The notes beneath the pieces were generated by a model. That model had not been told where the DNA came from. It did not search any database and saw only the letters and a program-made list of their open reading frames with translations. This document shows positions 1 to 8,480 of a stretch of 45,495 bases of DNA, one piece after another (the stretch's first letter is position 1; each line of letters starts with the position of its first letter). The translations under genes and the position numbers were made by a program. Location: NCBI GenBank assembly GCA_009780915.1, contig WQZD01000021.1:1-45495 (forward strand), in the 5' to 3' direction. This DNA comes from Propionibacteriaceae bacterium (GTDB taxonomy: Bacteria; Actinomycetota; Actinomycetes; Propionibacteriales; Propionibacteriaceae).

Positions 1-2417
1 ATGTCGGCACAACGGATCTGGATCCGGTCACTGTCACCGACGACCTGTCGGGTGTGTTGGCCCATGCGCAGATGGTCGTTGGTTCCTTGTCGGCTCAGGT
101 GGTCGATGGGTCTTCGTCGGCCCCGGCGGGTGGTGTGCCTGTTCACGCCCCGTCGGTGTCGGACACGACTCTGACGTGGACGGGTGTCCTGTCGGTGGGT
201 CAGTCCGTGACCGTGTCCTATCGGGTGGTGGTGAACTCTGATGTGACGCCGGGTGACCGGTTGGTCAACCATGTGGTTGGTAAGGGCACTGATCCGGATG
301 AGCCGGAGACGGAGGTTCCGGGGACGTGTGTGACTGGGAAGGATCCGGAGTGCACGACCGATCATCCTGTGGGTGTGCCGAAACTGGTGCTGGAGAAGAC
401 TGCCGATCCGGCGTCGGGATCAACAGTGCGCCCGGGTGACACGGTGACGTATTCGGTGACCGCGACCAATGTGGGTACGGTGGATCTGGATCCGGTCACC
501 GTGACTGATGACCTGTCGGGTGTGTTGGCCCATGCGCAGATGGTTGACGGTTCCTTGTCGGCCCGGATGGTCGACGGCTCCTTGTCGGCCCCGGTGGTCG
601 ACGGTTCAAGACCGGCCCCGGTGGTCGACGGTTCCACGCCGACCCCGGTGGTCGACAGTTCCACACCGACCCAGGTAGTCGACGGTTCAAGACCGACCCA
701 AGTGAACGGCGCACATGTCGCGGACCCTCTCCTATCAGGGACGACACTGACGTGGACTGGCGCGCTGTCGCCGGGCCAGTCTGTGACCGTGTCCTACCAG
801 GTTGTGGTGAGTGACACGGCGCGTCCGGGTGACGCCCTGGTCAACCATGTGGTCGGCACGGGAACCGATCCGGATGATCCTGACACGGACGTCCCGTCGA
901 CGTGCGTGACCGGACACGAGCCGGCATGCACGACCACCCACCCAGCAGGCGTGCCGAAGTTGGTGATCGAGAAGCTCGCGGACGCTGACTCCCAGCAGGG
1001 GGTCCACCCTGGCCAGATCGTCACGTACACCGTGACCGCGTCGAACCAGGGGACCGTGGATCTCGATCCGGCGACGGTGGTCGACGACCTCTCCTTGGTC
1101 GTGGCCCATGCCCGGTTGGTGGACGACTCCGTGTCCGCCAGCGTCATGGGAGTGCCGGTCGCGCCTCCTCGCGTGGCCGACCACCTCGTGACGTGGTCGG
1201 GTCCGCTCGCGGTGGGCGAAACCCTCACGCTGACCTACCAGGTCCAGGTGGATCTGGACATCCGCCCCGGCGACCTGTTGGTCAACCGGGTCCACGGCAC
1301 GGGCACGGATCCCGAGGACCCCGACACCGATGTCCCGGCGACCTGTGTCGACGGCGAGGAAGAGGGCTGCTCGGTCACTCTGGTTCCGAGGGTTCCACGT
1401 CTGCATGTGGTCAAGGAGTCGGATCCCCCGTCAGGGGCGACAGTACGCCCCGGGCAACGGGTGACGTACACCGTGACGACGACGAATGTCGGCCAGGTCC
1501 GCCTGGATCCTGTCTCCGTCGTCGACAACCTCTCCGGGGTCTTGCCCCTCGCCCGCTTCGAGGACGGGTCGCAGACGGCGGTCCTCGACGGGGTCCCGAC
1601 GGCGGCGCCGGTCCTGCTGGGGTCGAGCCTGACGTGGATGGGTCCCATGGGGCCCGGGTCTGTCTTGCGGATGACGTACCAGGTGGTGGTGGACGAGGAT
1701 CTGGACGCGCGGGCCTCCCTGCTGAACCGTGTCATTGCCCAGGGCGTCGATCCCGACTCGCGTGGTGACGACGTGCCCTCCACCTGCGTCGCGGGTGACG
1801 AGGACGGTTGCTGGACGACTCACACTCCAGACCTGCCCAGACTCGTCGTCCACAAGGCGTCGAACCCGCCGTCCGGGTCCACGGTGTCTCCTGGCGACGT
1901 CATCTCCTACACGGTGACGGCCAGCAATGCGGGCAACCGTCATCTCGATCCCGTCCGCCTCGTGGACGACATGTCCGCCGTGGTGAGCCATGCCGACCTG
2001 GCGTACGCCTCGTTGAGCGCATCGATCGACGGCCGAGAGGTGGATCCTCCCGTGTGGACGGGCACGACGCTGACCTGGAGTGGTCCCTTGGCCGTGGGCG
2101 CCACGGTCACGCTGACCTATCAGGCCGTCGTGGTCGCCGGAGACGGTGGGACGCTGTGGAACCTGGTCCAGGGCACAGGGCACGACCCTGACGATCCTGG
2201 GTCGGAGGTACCGTCGACCTGTGTCACGGGCCTGGAGGAGGGGTGTTCCGTCACGGTGACGGTCCCGCCCCCGCCTTCACCTCCGCACGGCATCATCGTT
2301 GCCACGGGTGGGACGGCACATACGTCCGCGACGTGGACCGCCCTCGCATCAGCGCTTGTCCTCGCAGGCGCCGGCGCGTGGGGCATGGTCCGGGCTCGCG
2401 GTCGCAAGCAGGAGTGA
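1..2417 (+). CDS. Secreted DUF11-repeat surface protein, 3' part (5' end outside window)
   Basis: The frame is open from base 3 and the first residues (VGTTDLDP) already match the inside of a repeat, so the gene begins upstream; the ATG at 54 is internal. At least four full modules and one partial module of about 150-190 residues follow. Each starts like 'PKLVLEKTADPASGS' and holds 'PGDTVTYSVTATN' and 'LDPVTVTDDLSGV', typical of the DUF11/isopeptide Ig-like surface-repeat family. Every module ends in a Cys pair, TCVTGxxxxC (C-x7-C), probably a disulfide loop at the module junction. The C-terminus has IVATG, a hydrophobic segment and a basic RARGRKQE tail, the layout of a sortase wall-anchoring signal, but with IVATG in place of LPxTG. 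The first third uses many GGT, TCG and GTG codons; later modules use GCC/GAC/CTC codons like the rest of the window. The likely role is a cell-surface stalk or adhesin; the ligand is unknown. Confidence 0.85.
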   Translation, partial: VGTTDLDPVTVTDDLSGVLAHAQMVVGSLSAQVVDGSSSAPAGGVPVHAPSVSDTTLTWTGVLSVGQSVTVSYRVVVNSDVTPGDRLVNHVVGKGTDPDEPETEVPGTCVTGKDPECTTDHPVGVPKLVLEKTADPASGSTVRPGDTVTYSVTATNVGTVDLDPVTVTDDLSGVLAHAQMVDGSLSARMVDGSLSAPVVDGSRPAPVVDGSTPTPVVDSSTPTQVVDGSRPTQVNGAHVADPLLSGTTLTWTGALSPGQSVTVSYQVVVSDTARPGDALVNHVVGTGTDPDDPDTDVPSTCVTGHEPACTTTHPAGVPKLVIEKLADADSQQGVHPGQIVTYTVTASNQGTVDLDPATVVDDLSLVVAHARLVDDSVSASVMGVPVAPPRVADHLVTWSGPLAVGETLTLTYQVQVDLDIRPGDLLVNRVHGTGTDPEDPDTDVPATCVDGEEEGCSVTLVPRVPRLHVVKESDPPSGATVRPGQRVTYTVTTTNVGQVRLDPVSVVDNLSGVLPLARFEDGSQTAVLDGVPTAAPVLLGSSLTWMGPMGPGSVLRMTYQVVVDEDLDARASLLNRVIAQGVDPDSRGDDVPSTCVAGDEDGCWTTHTPDLPRLVVHKASNPPSGSTVSPGDVISYTVTASNAGNRHLDPVRLVDDMSAVVSHADLAYASLSASIDGREVDPPVWTGTTLTWSGPLAVGATVTLTYQAVVVAGDGGTLWNLVQGTGHDPDDPGSEVPSTCVTGLEEGCSVTVTVPPPPSPPHGIIVATGGTAHTSATWTALASALVLAGAGAWGMVRARGRKQE
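540..701 (+). repeat. 27-bp in-frame minisatellite, six units
   Basis: Six tandem 27-base units each encode nine residues: MVDGSLSAR, MVDGSLSAP, VVDGSRPAP, VVDGSTPTP, VVDSSTPTQ and VVDGSRPTQ. The preceding module has two such units at the same place (from base 69), and later modules have one degenerate unit or none. The array lengthens one loop of a DUF11 module and keeps frame, as expected of slippage-driven length variation. Confidence 0.9.
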
Positions 2418-2459
2418 CAGTGGACTGACGGAGGGGAATCACTGATCATTCCTGTGGTG

Positions 2460-2493
2460 GATGCTCCGCCGGGCTAGGGCTCGGCGGAGCATC
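2460..2493 (+). terminator. Terminator hairpin after the surface-protein gene
   Basis: Perfect 12-base arms GATGCTCCGCCG (2460-2471) and CGGCGGAGCATC (2482-2493), extendable inward by a G-T wobble and two more pairs. It lies 43 bases after the stop codon. There is no strong T run after it, as is common in high-GC actinobacteria. Confidence 0.75.
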
Positions 2494-2587
2494 TTCGCGT
2501 GTGCGTGAGCTGTGCGTGTACGTGAGCATCTCCACCTGCGCCGGGGCCACGCACCATAAATGATACTGAATCGTTATGTAAATCCAC

Positions 2588-2636
2588 TTGATCTGTGTCA
2601 TGCAACCACTAGTATTTAGCTTAATGGTTAAACTAA
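2588..2636 (+). promoter_or_regulatory. Promoter and operator-like palindrome of the sugar-binding protein gene
   Basis: In an AT-rich island, a -35-like TTGATC (2588-2593) is followed after 16 bases by a -10-like TAGTAT (2610-2615). Directly after it lies an inverted repeat with arms TTAGCTTAA (2616-2624) and TTAAACTAA (2628-2636) around TGG; 8 of 9 arm positions pair. A protein bound here would block the start of transcription. A very similar repeat lies in the permease promoter at 14421-14442. LacI- or GntR-type control is an inference; no such regulator gene is in the window. Confidence 0.55.
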
Positions 2637-2696
2637 CTCAGTGGTCGACACAGGCCCACGCCATGTGATCGACCGCCACATGGAAAGGGTTCAAAG

Positions 2697-4097
2697 ATGA
2701 ACATTGTTACCAAGCGCGGGATTCTCGCGTTAGGTGCGTCGGTTGCCGTGGCGTTGTCCTTGGCGGCCTGCACGACCACCACGGACGGGGGAACCCCGTC
2801 CACGTCGAGTGGTCCCGTGTCCGGTCTCGCGAACTGCGCGGCGTGGGCGAACTCGAAGGTCACCGGCCAGGCCGACGCCCAACAGGCCGCCTCCACGGAG
2901 AAGGTCGAGTTGCACTTCACCTGGTGGGGTGACGACACTCGCGCGCAGTTGACGCAGAACGCCATCGACGCCTTCGAAGCTCTGTACCCCAACATCACCA
3001 TCGTGGGCGAGCCGGGCGTCATGGACGGCTATTTCGACAAGCTCGCCACCCGTTTCGCCGGCGGCACCTCTCCGGACGTCATGACGCTGGGCGGGTCGTA
3101 CCCCCTGGACTACGCGGCCAACGGCTCGATCATCAACATGTGCGACGCCGCTAACAACATGGACCTCGCCCCCTTCGGCGAGAACATCCTCGCCAACTCC
3201 AAGTACAAGGGAGGCATCTACGGCGTCCCGACCGGCGGCAACACCCTGACCATGCTCGCCAACCCGGCCGTCTTCCAGGCCGCTGGCGTGGCTCTGCCCG
3301 ACGACGACACCTGGACCTGGGAACAGTTCGTGACCATCGCTGGCCAGATCACCGCCGGAACCCCCGACGGGACCTATGGCGCCGAGATGAACATCAACTC
3401 CCTCATGGGCTCGTACGTCGCCCAGCGTGGTGACTCGGTCTACTCTGACGACGGCACCACGGTGACGATGCCCGCCTCGGATCTGACGGACTACTGGAAC
3501 ATGGAACTGGCCCTCCAGGCCAACTCCGGCATGCCGACCCCCGAGATCCATCAAGAGACGGTGGGCGTCAGCCCCGAACTGTCGCTGATGGGCCAGGGCA
3601 AGTCCGGCATGATCGCGTCCTATGACAACCAGCTCCAGGCCTATGCCACCGCCGCCGGCGGCGACCTCAAGATGCTGCGCCTGCCTGGCGAGTCCGAGTA
3701 CGCCCAGGCCGGAGCGACCATGAACCCGTCGCAGTACTTCGCGATCTCCTCGCAGTCGAAGCATCCCGTGGAAGCCCAGATCTTCGTCAACTGGATGGTC
3801 AACTCCCTCACCGCCGGTCCGATTCTCGGCACCAGCCGGGGCATGCCCATCAACACCGACGTGCGCGACGCGATCCAGGGGACCTTCACCCCGCTGCAGC
3901 AGCAGCAGTCCGACTACATGACGCGGGTGCTCGCCCACGCCACCGGGACGTACAACCCCCAGCCCGCTGGGGCCAGTATCGCCCAGGATCTGAACAAGGA
4001 ACTGGACTCCAAGGTCCTCTTCAAGACCGAGACCCCCGACCAGGCCGCCCAGGAATGGATCACCCGGATGCAGGCCTCTCTGGATCAGTCCCAGTAA
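2697..4097 (+). CDS. Carbohydrate ABC transporter substrate-binding lipoprotein (family 1)
   Basis: A 466-residue extracellular binding protein. Residues 1-25 form a lipoprotein signal with positive residues (TKR), a hydrophobic core and the lipobox LSLAAC with Cys25 as the acylated residue. After a Thr/Ser/Gly-rich tether the mature part has the family 1 pattern: LHFTWWGDD near the start, the 'PDVMTLGG' region, and 'IFVNWMVNS' late in the protein. The start is set by AAAGGG about 10 bases upstream. No permease follows. The two permeases at 12491-14366 lack a binding protein and share the operator-like repeat, so they are the likely partners. The next gene encodes a glycosidase-like protein, which suggests an oligosaccharide substrate; the exact sugar cannot be read from sequence. 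Confidence 0.9.
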   Translation: MNIVTKRGILALGASVAVALSLAACTTTTDGGTPSTSSGPVSGLANCAAWANSKVTGQADAQQAASTEKVELHFTWWGDDTRAQLTQNAIDAFEALYPNITIVGEPGVMDGYFDKLATRFAGGTSPDVMTLGGSYPLDYAANGSIINMCDAANNMDLAPFGENILANSKYKGGIYGVPTGGNTLTMLANPAVFQAAGVALPDDDTWTWEQFVTIAGQITAGTPDGTYGAEMNINSLMGSYVAQRGDSVYSDDGTTVTMPASDLTDYWNMELALQANSGMPTPEIHQETVGVSPELSLMGQGKSGMIASYDNQLQAYATAAGGDLKMLRLPGESEYAQAGATMNPSQYFAISSQSKHPVEAQIFVNWMVNSLTAGPILGTSRGMPINTDVRDAIQGTFTPLQQQQSDYMTRVLAHATGTYNPQPAGASIAQDLNKELDSKVLFKTETPDQAAQEWITRMQASLDQSQ

Positions 4098-4133
4098 GGG
4101 GTCGACTCACATAGGTCGATCGGTCTGAAGGCT

Positions 4134-4177
4134 ACTGACCTGTGGCGGGGCTTGTCCTTCCCCCGTCACAGGTCAGT
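4134..4177 (+). terminator. Strong intergenic hairpin between the binding protein and the glycosidase-like gene
   Basis: Arms ACTGACCTGTG (4134-4144) and CACAGGTCAGT (4167-4177) pair perfectly. The stem continues inward through a G-T wobble and GC pairs, giving about 17 pairs around a 10-base loop. No T run follows, and the next start codon is only 20 bases away. It could be a partial terminator or an mRNA-stabilising structure that lowers expression of the downstream gene relative to the binding protein. Confidence 0.6.
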
Positions 4178-4196
4178 CGCGTGAGAGGATGGGCGC

Positions 4197-6389
4197 ATGG
4201 GCGTGGATCGTATGGCCCTCGTGGCCCGGCACAACCCCCATGTGGCCGGCATCGACCCTCGGTCGCCGTTGCAGATCGGCAACGGCGACTTCGCCATGGC
4301 CGTCGATGTGACGGGCCTGCAGACTTTCCCGAGCGCCTACCCTGGAGCGGGCGGCGGCGCCCTGTTGACGACGATGGCGGGATGGGGCTGGCATTCCATG
4401 CCGTACGGACGGGGGTTCGACCTCGACGACTGCATGCGCGAGTACCACACCCTGCACGGGCCGGTCTCCTACTGCGACCTCGGCCACGAGTTGTGGGGCA
4501 CGGACACAGGTACGGGTACGGGTAGAGATACGGGGACGGGCGACGGGGTGGCCGAGGGCACCGAGACGGAGGTCTTCTTCCGCGCGAACCCTCACCGGAT
4601 CGACCTGGGCCGCATCGGGTTGATCCTGCCCGACGGGTGCTCGGCCGCCGATCTTCGTGCCGTGGATCAGGTCCTCCACCTGCATCGAGGTCTGCTGGAA
4701 TCACGGTTCGAGATCGCTCGCGACCGGTACGCCGTGTGGACCTGCGTGGACATGGAGTCGGACACCGTGGCCGTGCGCGTCGAGACGACGGCGGATCGCA
4801 CGGGGGTGAGGCTCTCCTTCCCCTATGCCAGCGAGCATCCGACGAACGCCCAGGACTGGACCCGGCCCGACCGCCATCGCACTGTCCTGACGCCCCTCGG
4901 CGCTGATCCGTCGACGCAGGCGGGACGGGGATCGGACGGGGACGCCGGGTCGACGGGGTCGACCGCCCGGTGGAGGATCGAGCGTGTCCTGGACGGCACG
5001 AGCTACGAGGTGGGTCTCGTCACGGACGGGCAGGTGCGCCAGAGCGGGGTCCACGAGGTGGAGGTGTGCTGGTCGGGCGCCGGCGCGCACGAGGTGGTCG
5101 TCCAATTCCTGCCCGGGACCGGGGCGCCGTGGGCGACGCATCGGGGCGGGGATGGACGAGCGTCGGTCGCCGCGATCCAGGATCGTGCCCGCCGGGCGTG
5201 GGCCGCGTACTGGGACGGCGGCGCCCTGGACCTCGCCGGGAGCGACCATCCGGCGGCCCTCGAACTGGAACGGCGGATCGTGCTGTCGAGGTACCTCGTG
5301 CGCGTCAACTCGACGGGGAAGCTGCCCGTGGCCGAGACAGGGCTGTACGCGAACTCCTGGCGCGGCAAGTTCCACCTGGAGATGCAGTGGTGGCACCTCG
5401 CGCATTTCGCCCTGTGGGGCCAGCCGGACATCGTCGAGCGGGTCCTCGAGTGGTACGACGCGACCCTCGACTCGGCCCGACGCATCGCCCGGCGGCAGGG
5501 GTTCCCGGGGGCGCGGTGGCTGAAGTCCTCCGGGCCCGACGCGCGGGAGACCCCCAGCTCCATCGGGTCCTTCCTCGTGTGGCAGCAGCCCCACCCCATC
5601 CAGGTGGCCGACCTGGTGCGTCGAGCTGTGCCGGGTCGGGCGAGCGTCGAGCGGTGGTGGCCCATCGTGAGGGCCACGGCGGAGTTCATGGCCGCGTACC
5701 CGGTGCCGAACGGCACGGCGGGGCCTGGTGGCGACCACAAGGCCGACCTCGTCTTCCCCCCGCCCCTGATCCCCGCCCAGGAGTGCTACGCCCGTATGAA
5801 GGACCGGATCGCCGACCCCACCTACGAACTGGTGGCGTGGGTGTGGGGGCTGCGCACCGCCGCCGACTGGGCTGACGCGATGGGCGCCGCCCCCCTCGCG
5901 GACGACTGGCGGCGGGTGGCGCGGCGCATGAAGGTCCCACAGGCTCGCCACGGCGTCTACGCCAGCATCGGCATCCCCCCGTGGACCACGAGGGTCGATC
6001 ATCCGAGCGTCGTGGCCGCGCTGGGGGCCGTCCCCGACCTCGGTCTGATCGATGCGCCACTCATGGGCGCCACGTTGGACGACGTGCTCGCCGACTGGGA
6101 CTGGGAGTCGACCTGGGGCTGGGACTATCCCATGATGGCCATGACCGCCACGCGGCTGGGACGCCCGGACCAGGCGGTCGGCGTCCTGCTCAGCGACCGG
6201 GCCAAGAACGCGATCCTGCCCAACGGGCACGCGTGGCAGGCCCCCGACCTTCCGGCGTACCTCCCCGCCAACGGCGGACTGCTCACGGCCGTGGCCCTGA
6301 TGGGCGTCGGCTGGGACGGGGGCCCCGCCCGTCCCGGTTTCGGCGACGGATGGACGGTGCGAGCGGACGGGATCCTTCCCCTGCCCTGA
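4197..6389 (+). CDS. Six-hairpin glycosidase-like protein (GH65-like, family uncertain)
   Basis: A 730-residue protein without a signal peptide, so probably cytoplasmic. Near the start it has SPLQIGNGDFAMAVDVTGLQ, and in the middle NSWRGKFHLEMQWWH followed by 'FALWGQPDIVERVLEWYD' and 'WQQPHPI'. I recognise this set from proteins annotated as glycoside hydrolase family 65-like or (alpha/alpha)6 six-hairpin enzymes. I do not assign catalytic residues. Two low-complexity insertions are visible: a Thr-Gly stretch at about residues 101-118, from a GGTACG-like repeat, and a Gly/Ser/Thr-rich stretch at about 236-256. Its place after the sugar-binding lipoprotein suggests intracellular cleavage of the imported glycoside. 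ATG 4197 is used; an ATG at 4212 is an alternative. Confidence 0.65.
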   Translation: MGVDRMALVARHNPHVAGIDPRSPLQIGNGDFAMAVDVTGLQTFPSAYPGAGGGALLTTMAGWGWHSMPYGRGFDLDDCMREYHTLHGPVSYCDLGHELWGTDTGTGTGRDTGTGDGVAEGTETEVFFRANPHRIDLGRIGLILPDGCSAADLRAVDQVLHLHRGLLESRFEIARDRYAVWTCVDMESDTVAVRVETTADRTGVRLSFPYASEHPTNAQDWTRPDRHRTVLTPLGADPSTQAGRGSDGDAGSTGSTARWRIERVLDGTSYEVGLVTDGQVRQSGVHEVEVCWSGAGAHEVVVQFLPGTGAPWATHRGGDGRASVAAIQDRARRAWAAYWDGGALDLAGSDHPAALELERRIVLSRYLVRVNSTGKLPVAETGLYANSWRGKFHLEMQWWHLAHFALWGQPDIVERVLEWYDATLDSARRIARRQGFPGARWLKSSGPDARETPSSIGSFLVWQQPHPIQVADLVRRAVPGRASVERWWPIVRATAEFMAAYPVPNGTAGPGGDHKADLVFPPPLIPAQECYARMKDRIADPTYELVAWVWGLRTAADWADAMGAAPLADDWRRVARRMKVPQARHGVYASIGIPPWTTRVDHPSVVAALGAVPDLGLIDAPLMGATLDDVLADWDWESTWGWDYPMMAMTATRLGRPDQAVGVLLSDRAKNAILPNGHAWQAPDLPAYLPANGGLLTAVALMGVGWDGGPARPGFGDGWTVRADGILPLP

Positions 6390-6400
6390 GGTCATGGGCG

Positions 6401-6422
6401 CCTCGGTCAGATCCGACCGAGG
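6401..6422. terminator. Short bidirectional hairpin between convergent genes
   Basis: Arms CCTCGGTC (6401-6408) and GACCGAGG (6415-6422) around a 6-base loop. It lies 11 bases after the plus-strand stop and 9 bases before the minus-strand stop, so it could serve both genes. Confidence 0.6.
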
Positions 6423-6431
6423 AGAGGAAGG

Positions 6432-6746
6432 TCAGGACCGACGCGCTGATGTCCCGAAGGCGAGACCGGCGACGAGGACGATGCCTGCCCAGACGATGAT
6501 GAGTCCGATGAGGCCGGCCTCGGACAGGGCGATGGCGGTCAGGGGGATGGACACTCCCAAGATGATGGCCAGGTAGGCGATACGGACCCCATGCGGCGTC
6601 GCCGGGGCACGGGTGACAGGCATCGGCACGGGCGCGGGCGTGTACGCCGCCATGGCCTGGGGCGGGACAGGTGCGGGGCCCGAACCGGGAAAGTACCCCG
6701 GCTCAGGTTGGGTCAAGGGCCAGGCGGCTTCGGGATCATGCGTCAT
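6432..6746 (-). CDS. Small two-helix membrane protein, hypothetical
   Basis: 104 residues. The N-terminal half (about 1-50) is Pro/Ala-rich and probably cytoplasmic. Two hydrophobic segments follow, beginning IAYLAIILGVSIPLTAIAL and GLIGLIIVWAGIVLVAGLAF, and the protein ends in SARRS. The layout resembles actinobacterial proline-rich DUF4190-type small membrane proteins, but I cannot assign a family. No Shine-Dalgarno sequence precedes the ATG. Instead a -10-like TAGACT sits six bases upstream on the minus strand (6753-6758), suggesting a leaderless transcript. Confidence 0.7.
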   Translation of the reverse strand: MTHDPEAAWPLTQPEPGYFPGSGPAPVPPQAMAAYTPAPVPMPVTRAPATPHGVRIAYLAIILGVSIPLTAIALSEAGLIGLIIVWAGIVLVAGLAFGTSARRS

Positions 6747-6752
6747 GGTTAA

Positions 6753-6758
6753 AGTCTA
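6753..6758 (-). promoter_or_regulatory. -10 hexamer placed for a leaderless start
   Basis: On the minus strand TAGACT is followed by six bases (TTAACC) and then the ATG of the small membrane protein. A transcript starting about seven bases after the hexamer would begin at the start codon. No clear -35 is visible. Confidence 0.45.
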
Positions 6759-6875
6759 GATCAGCGGGGGTAGAGAAGCCGGGCGCTGAGGCTATTCACC
6801 GGGGAAAATCAGGGTTTCGGTCAGGCCTCGGTGGGACGTCGTCCGCGTCGACGCACGGGACGCGTGTGAGCCACG

Positions 6876-8333
6876 TCAATGGGACCGGCGGCGCAGATCG
6901 GCGGTGGCGACGCCCAGGGCGATGGCGATGAAACCGGCGGAGATGATCAGGGCCGTGCCAGCCGCCACGCGAGCCGCCTCGGTGGGTCCCGACACCGGGG
7001 TCTGGGAGGCGAACAGGGAGAGGAACACAGCCAGGACGACGGCCATGCCGACGGCCGATCCGGTGCGCTGGCCCACTTGCAACACGGCCCCGGCGACGGA
7101 GCCGTACTGCGGGGGGACGTCCTGGAACGTGAGGGCCTGGTTGGGGGAGATGACGAACCCGTTGCCCAGGCCCATGATCAGCAGGGCGGCGGCGAGGGTC
7201 CACACGATGGCCGACGGGGAGGAGACCCGGATCACGACGATGACGATGACGAGGCCGACGAGGGTGGCGGCCAGGCCGAAGACGACGAGGCTGCGCCCCA
7301 GTTTGGGGACGAGCCTCCCGGCTTGGGAGGCGCAGAAGGCGGAGGCGATGGCGTACGGGAGCTGGACCAGACCAGTGACGAGGGCGGTGTGGCCCAGCCC
7401 TGATTGGAGCATCATGGACAACACGAGCATCAGGGCGGTGAAGCCGGAGAAGTACGCGCAGCCCACGGCGGCGCCGAAGACGAAGGAACGGTCGTGGAGC
7501 AGCCCGGGGTTGAGGACGGCGGCGTGGTGCCGGTGTTGGTACCACCGTTCCCAGAAGAAGGTGACGGGCGCGAGCACGAAGGCGGGGATCACCCAGATCC
7601 ACCGTCCCGGGTCGTCGAAGAACCCTGTGGTGGGGGTCGTGACGAAGGGGGCCATGAACAGGGCGGTGCCCGCGCCGATGAGGATCAGGCCGACGATGTC
7701 CAACCGGGTCGAGGCGCCACGGGGCGGGGGCGAGGGCAGCAGGCGACGGGCGAAGGGGAGGACGGCCAGGCAGATGGGCACGTTGATGAAGAAGATCCAT
7801 CGCCATCCGGTCTGGGTCCCGGCCAGGGCCAGGATGATCCCGCCGATCAAGGGCCCCAACGCGGTGGAGACCCCGATGGTGGCGCCGAAGAAGCCGAACG
7901 CGGTGGCGCGTTCCCGGCCACGGAACATCTGTTGGATCATGCCGGACACCTGCGGGTTGCTCATTCCCGCGAAGCCGCCCTGCAGGAGGCGGCACACGGC
8001 CAACTGGGTGTCCGTCTGGCTCAGGCCGGCGAGCAGGCTCATGGCGGCGAACCCGGCCATGGCGATCATGAACATGCGCCGTCGCCCGCGGGTGTCCCCG
8101 ATGCGGCCGAAGGGGACCAGCACCAGGCCGAAGGCCAGGGTGTACCCGGCGACCACGAGTTGGAGCTGGGTGGGTCCGGCGTGCAGGGCCCCCTGGATCG
8201 ACGGTAGCGCCACGTTCAGGATGGAGACGTCGAGCATGGTGACGAAGCCCCCGACGAAACACACTGCGAGGGCCTTCCATCGGCGCGGATCGGGCTCGTA
8301 CCCGTCTAGCGCCGGAACTGGTGAGTCGGCCAT
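6876..8333 (-). CDS. MFS exporter, DHA2-type (14-helix drug/proton antiporter family)
   Basis: 485 residues from the ATG at 8333 (MADSPVPALDGYEPDPRRWKA). The open frame extends further upstream, but that part is not hydrophobic and lacks family character. After a short cytoplasmic N-terminus comes helix 1 with 'MLDVSILNVALPSIQ', typical of DHA2 transporters. The loop 2-3 motif A appears as GRIGDTRGRRRMF and a motif-C-like region as 'GPLIGGIIL'. About 14 hydrophobic segments can be counted. Such proteins expel drugs or metabolites using the proton gradient; the substrate is unknown. The gene ends 129 bases from the start of the small membrane protein, with no strong hairpin between. A TAGGCT lies 11 bases before the ATG, giving at most a very short leader. 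Confidence 0.85.
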   Translation of the reverse strand: MADSPVPALDGYEPDPRRWKALAVCFVGGFVTMLDVSILNVALPSIQGALHAGPTQLQLVVAGYTLAFGLVLVPFGRIGDTRGRRRMFMIAMAGFAAMSLLAGLSQTDTQLAVCRLLQGGFAGMSNPQVSGMIQQMFRGRERATAFGFFGATIGVSTALGPLIGGIILALAGTQTGWRWIFFINVPICLAVLPFARRLLPSPPPRGASTRLDIVGLILIGAGTALFMAPFVTTPTTGFFDDPGRWIWVIPAFVLAPVTFFWERWYQHRHHAAVLNPGLLHDRSFVFGAAVGCAYFSGFTALMLVLSMMLQSGLGHTALVTGLVQLPYAIASAFCASQAGRLVPKLGRSLVVFGLAATLVGLVIVIVVIRVSSPSAIVWTLAAALLIMGLGNGFVISPNQALTFQDVPPQYGSVAGAVLQVGQRTGSAVGMAVVLAVFLSLFASQTPVSGPTEAARVAAGTALIISAGFIAIALGVATADLRRRSH

Positions 8334-8426
8334 GAGTGGTAGACAGCCTACTCGCGCGAGGGCCGTGGCGTCACTCGCGCCCAGGATGTGTCCAGCGGCG
8401 ATTCGCGGCGAGTCCGCCCCGAGAAC

Positions 8427-8460
8427 GCTGATGCCCCCGACAGCGGCCGGGGGCATCAGC
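8427..8460 (-). terminator. Terminator hairpin after the Bax-inhibitor-like gene
   Basis: Perfect 13-base arms GCTGATGCCCCCG (8427-8439) and CGGGGGCATCAGC (8448-8460) around an 8-base loop, 20 bases past the minus-strand stop codon. Confidence 0.8.
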
Positions 8461-8480
8461 GACGAGGACTCAGGTGGCGA

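Noticed and set aside
540-701. CRISPR-like short tandem repeat
   Set aside because: The units are contiguous, 27 bases long, in frame and without spacers; no cas gene is near. It is a coding minisatellite.
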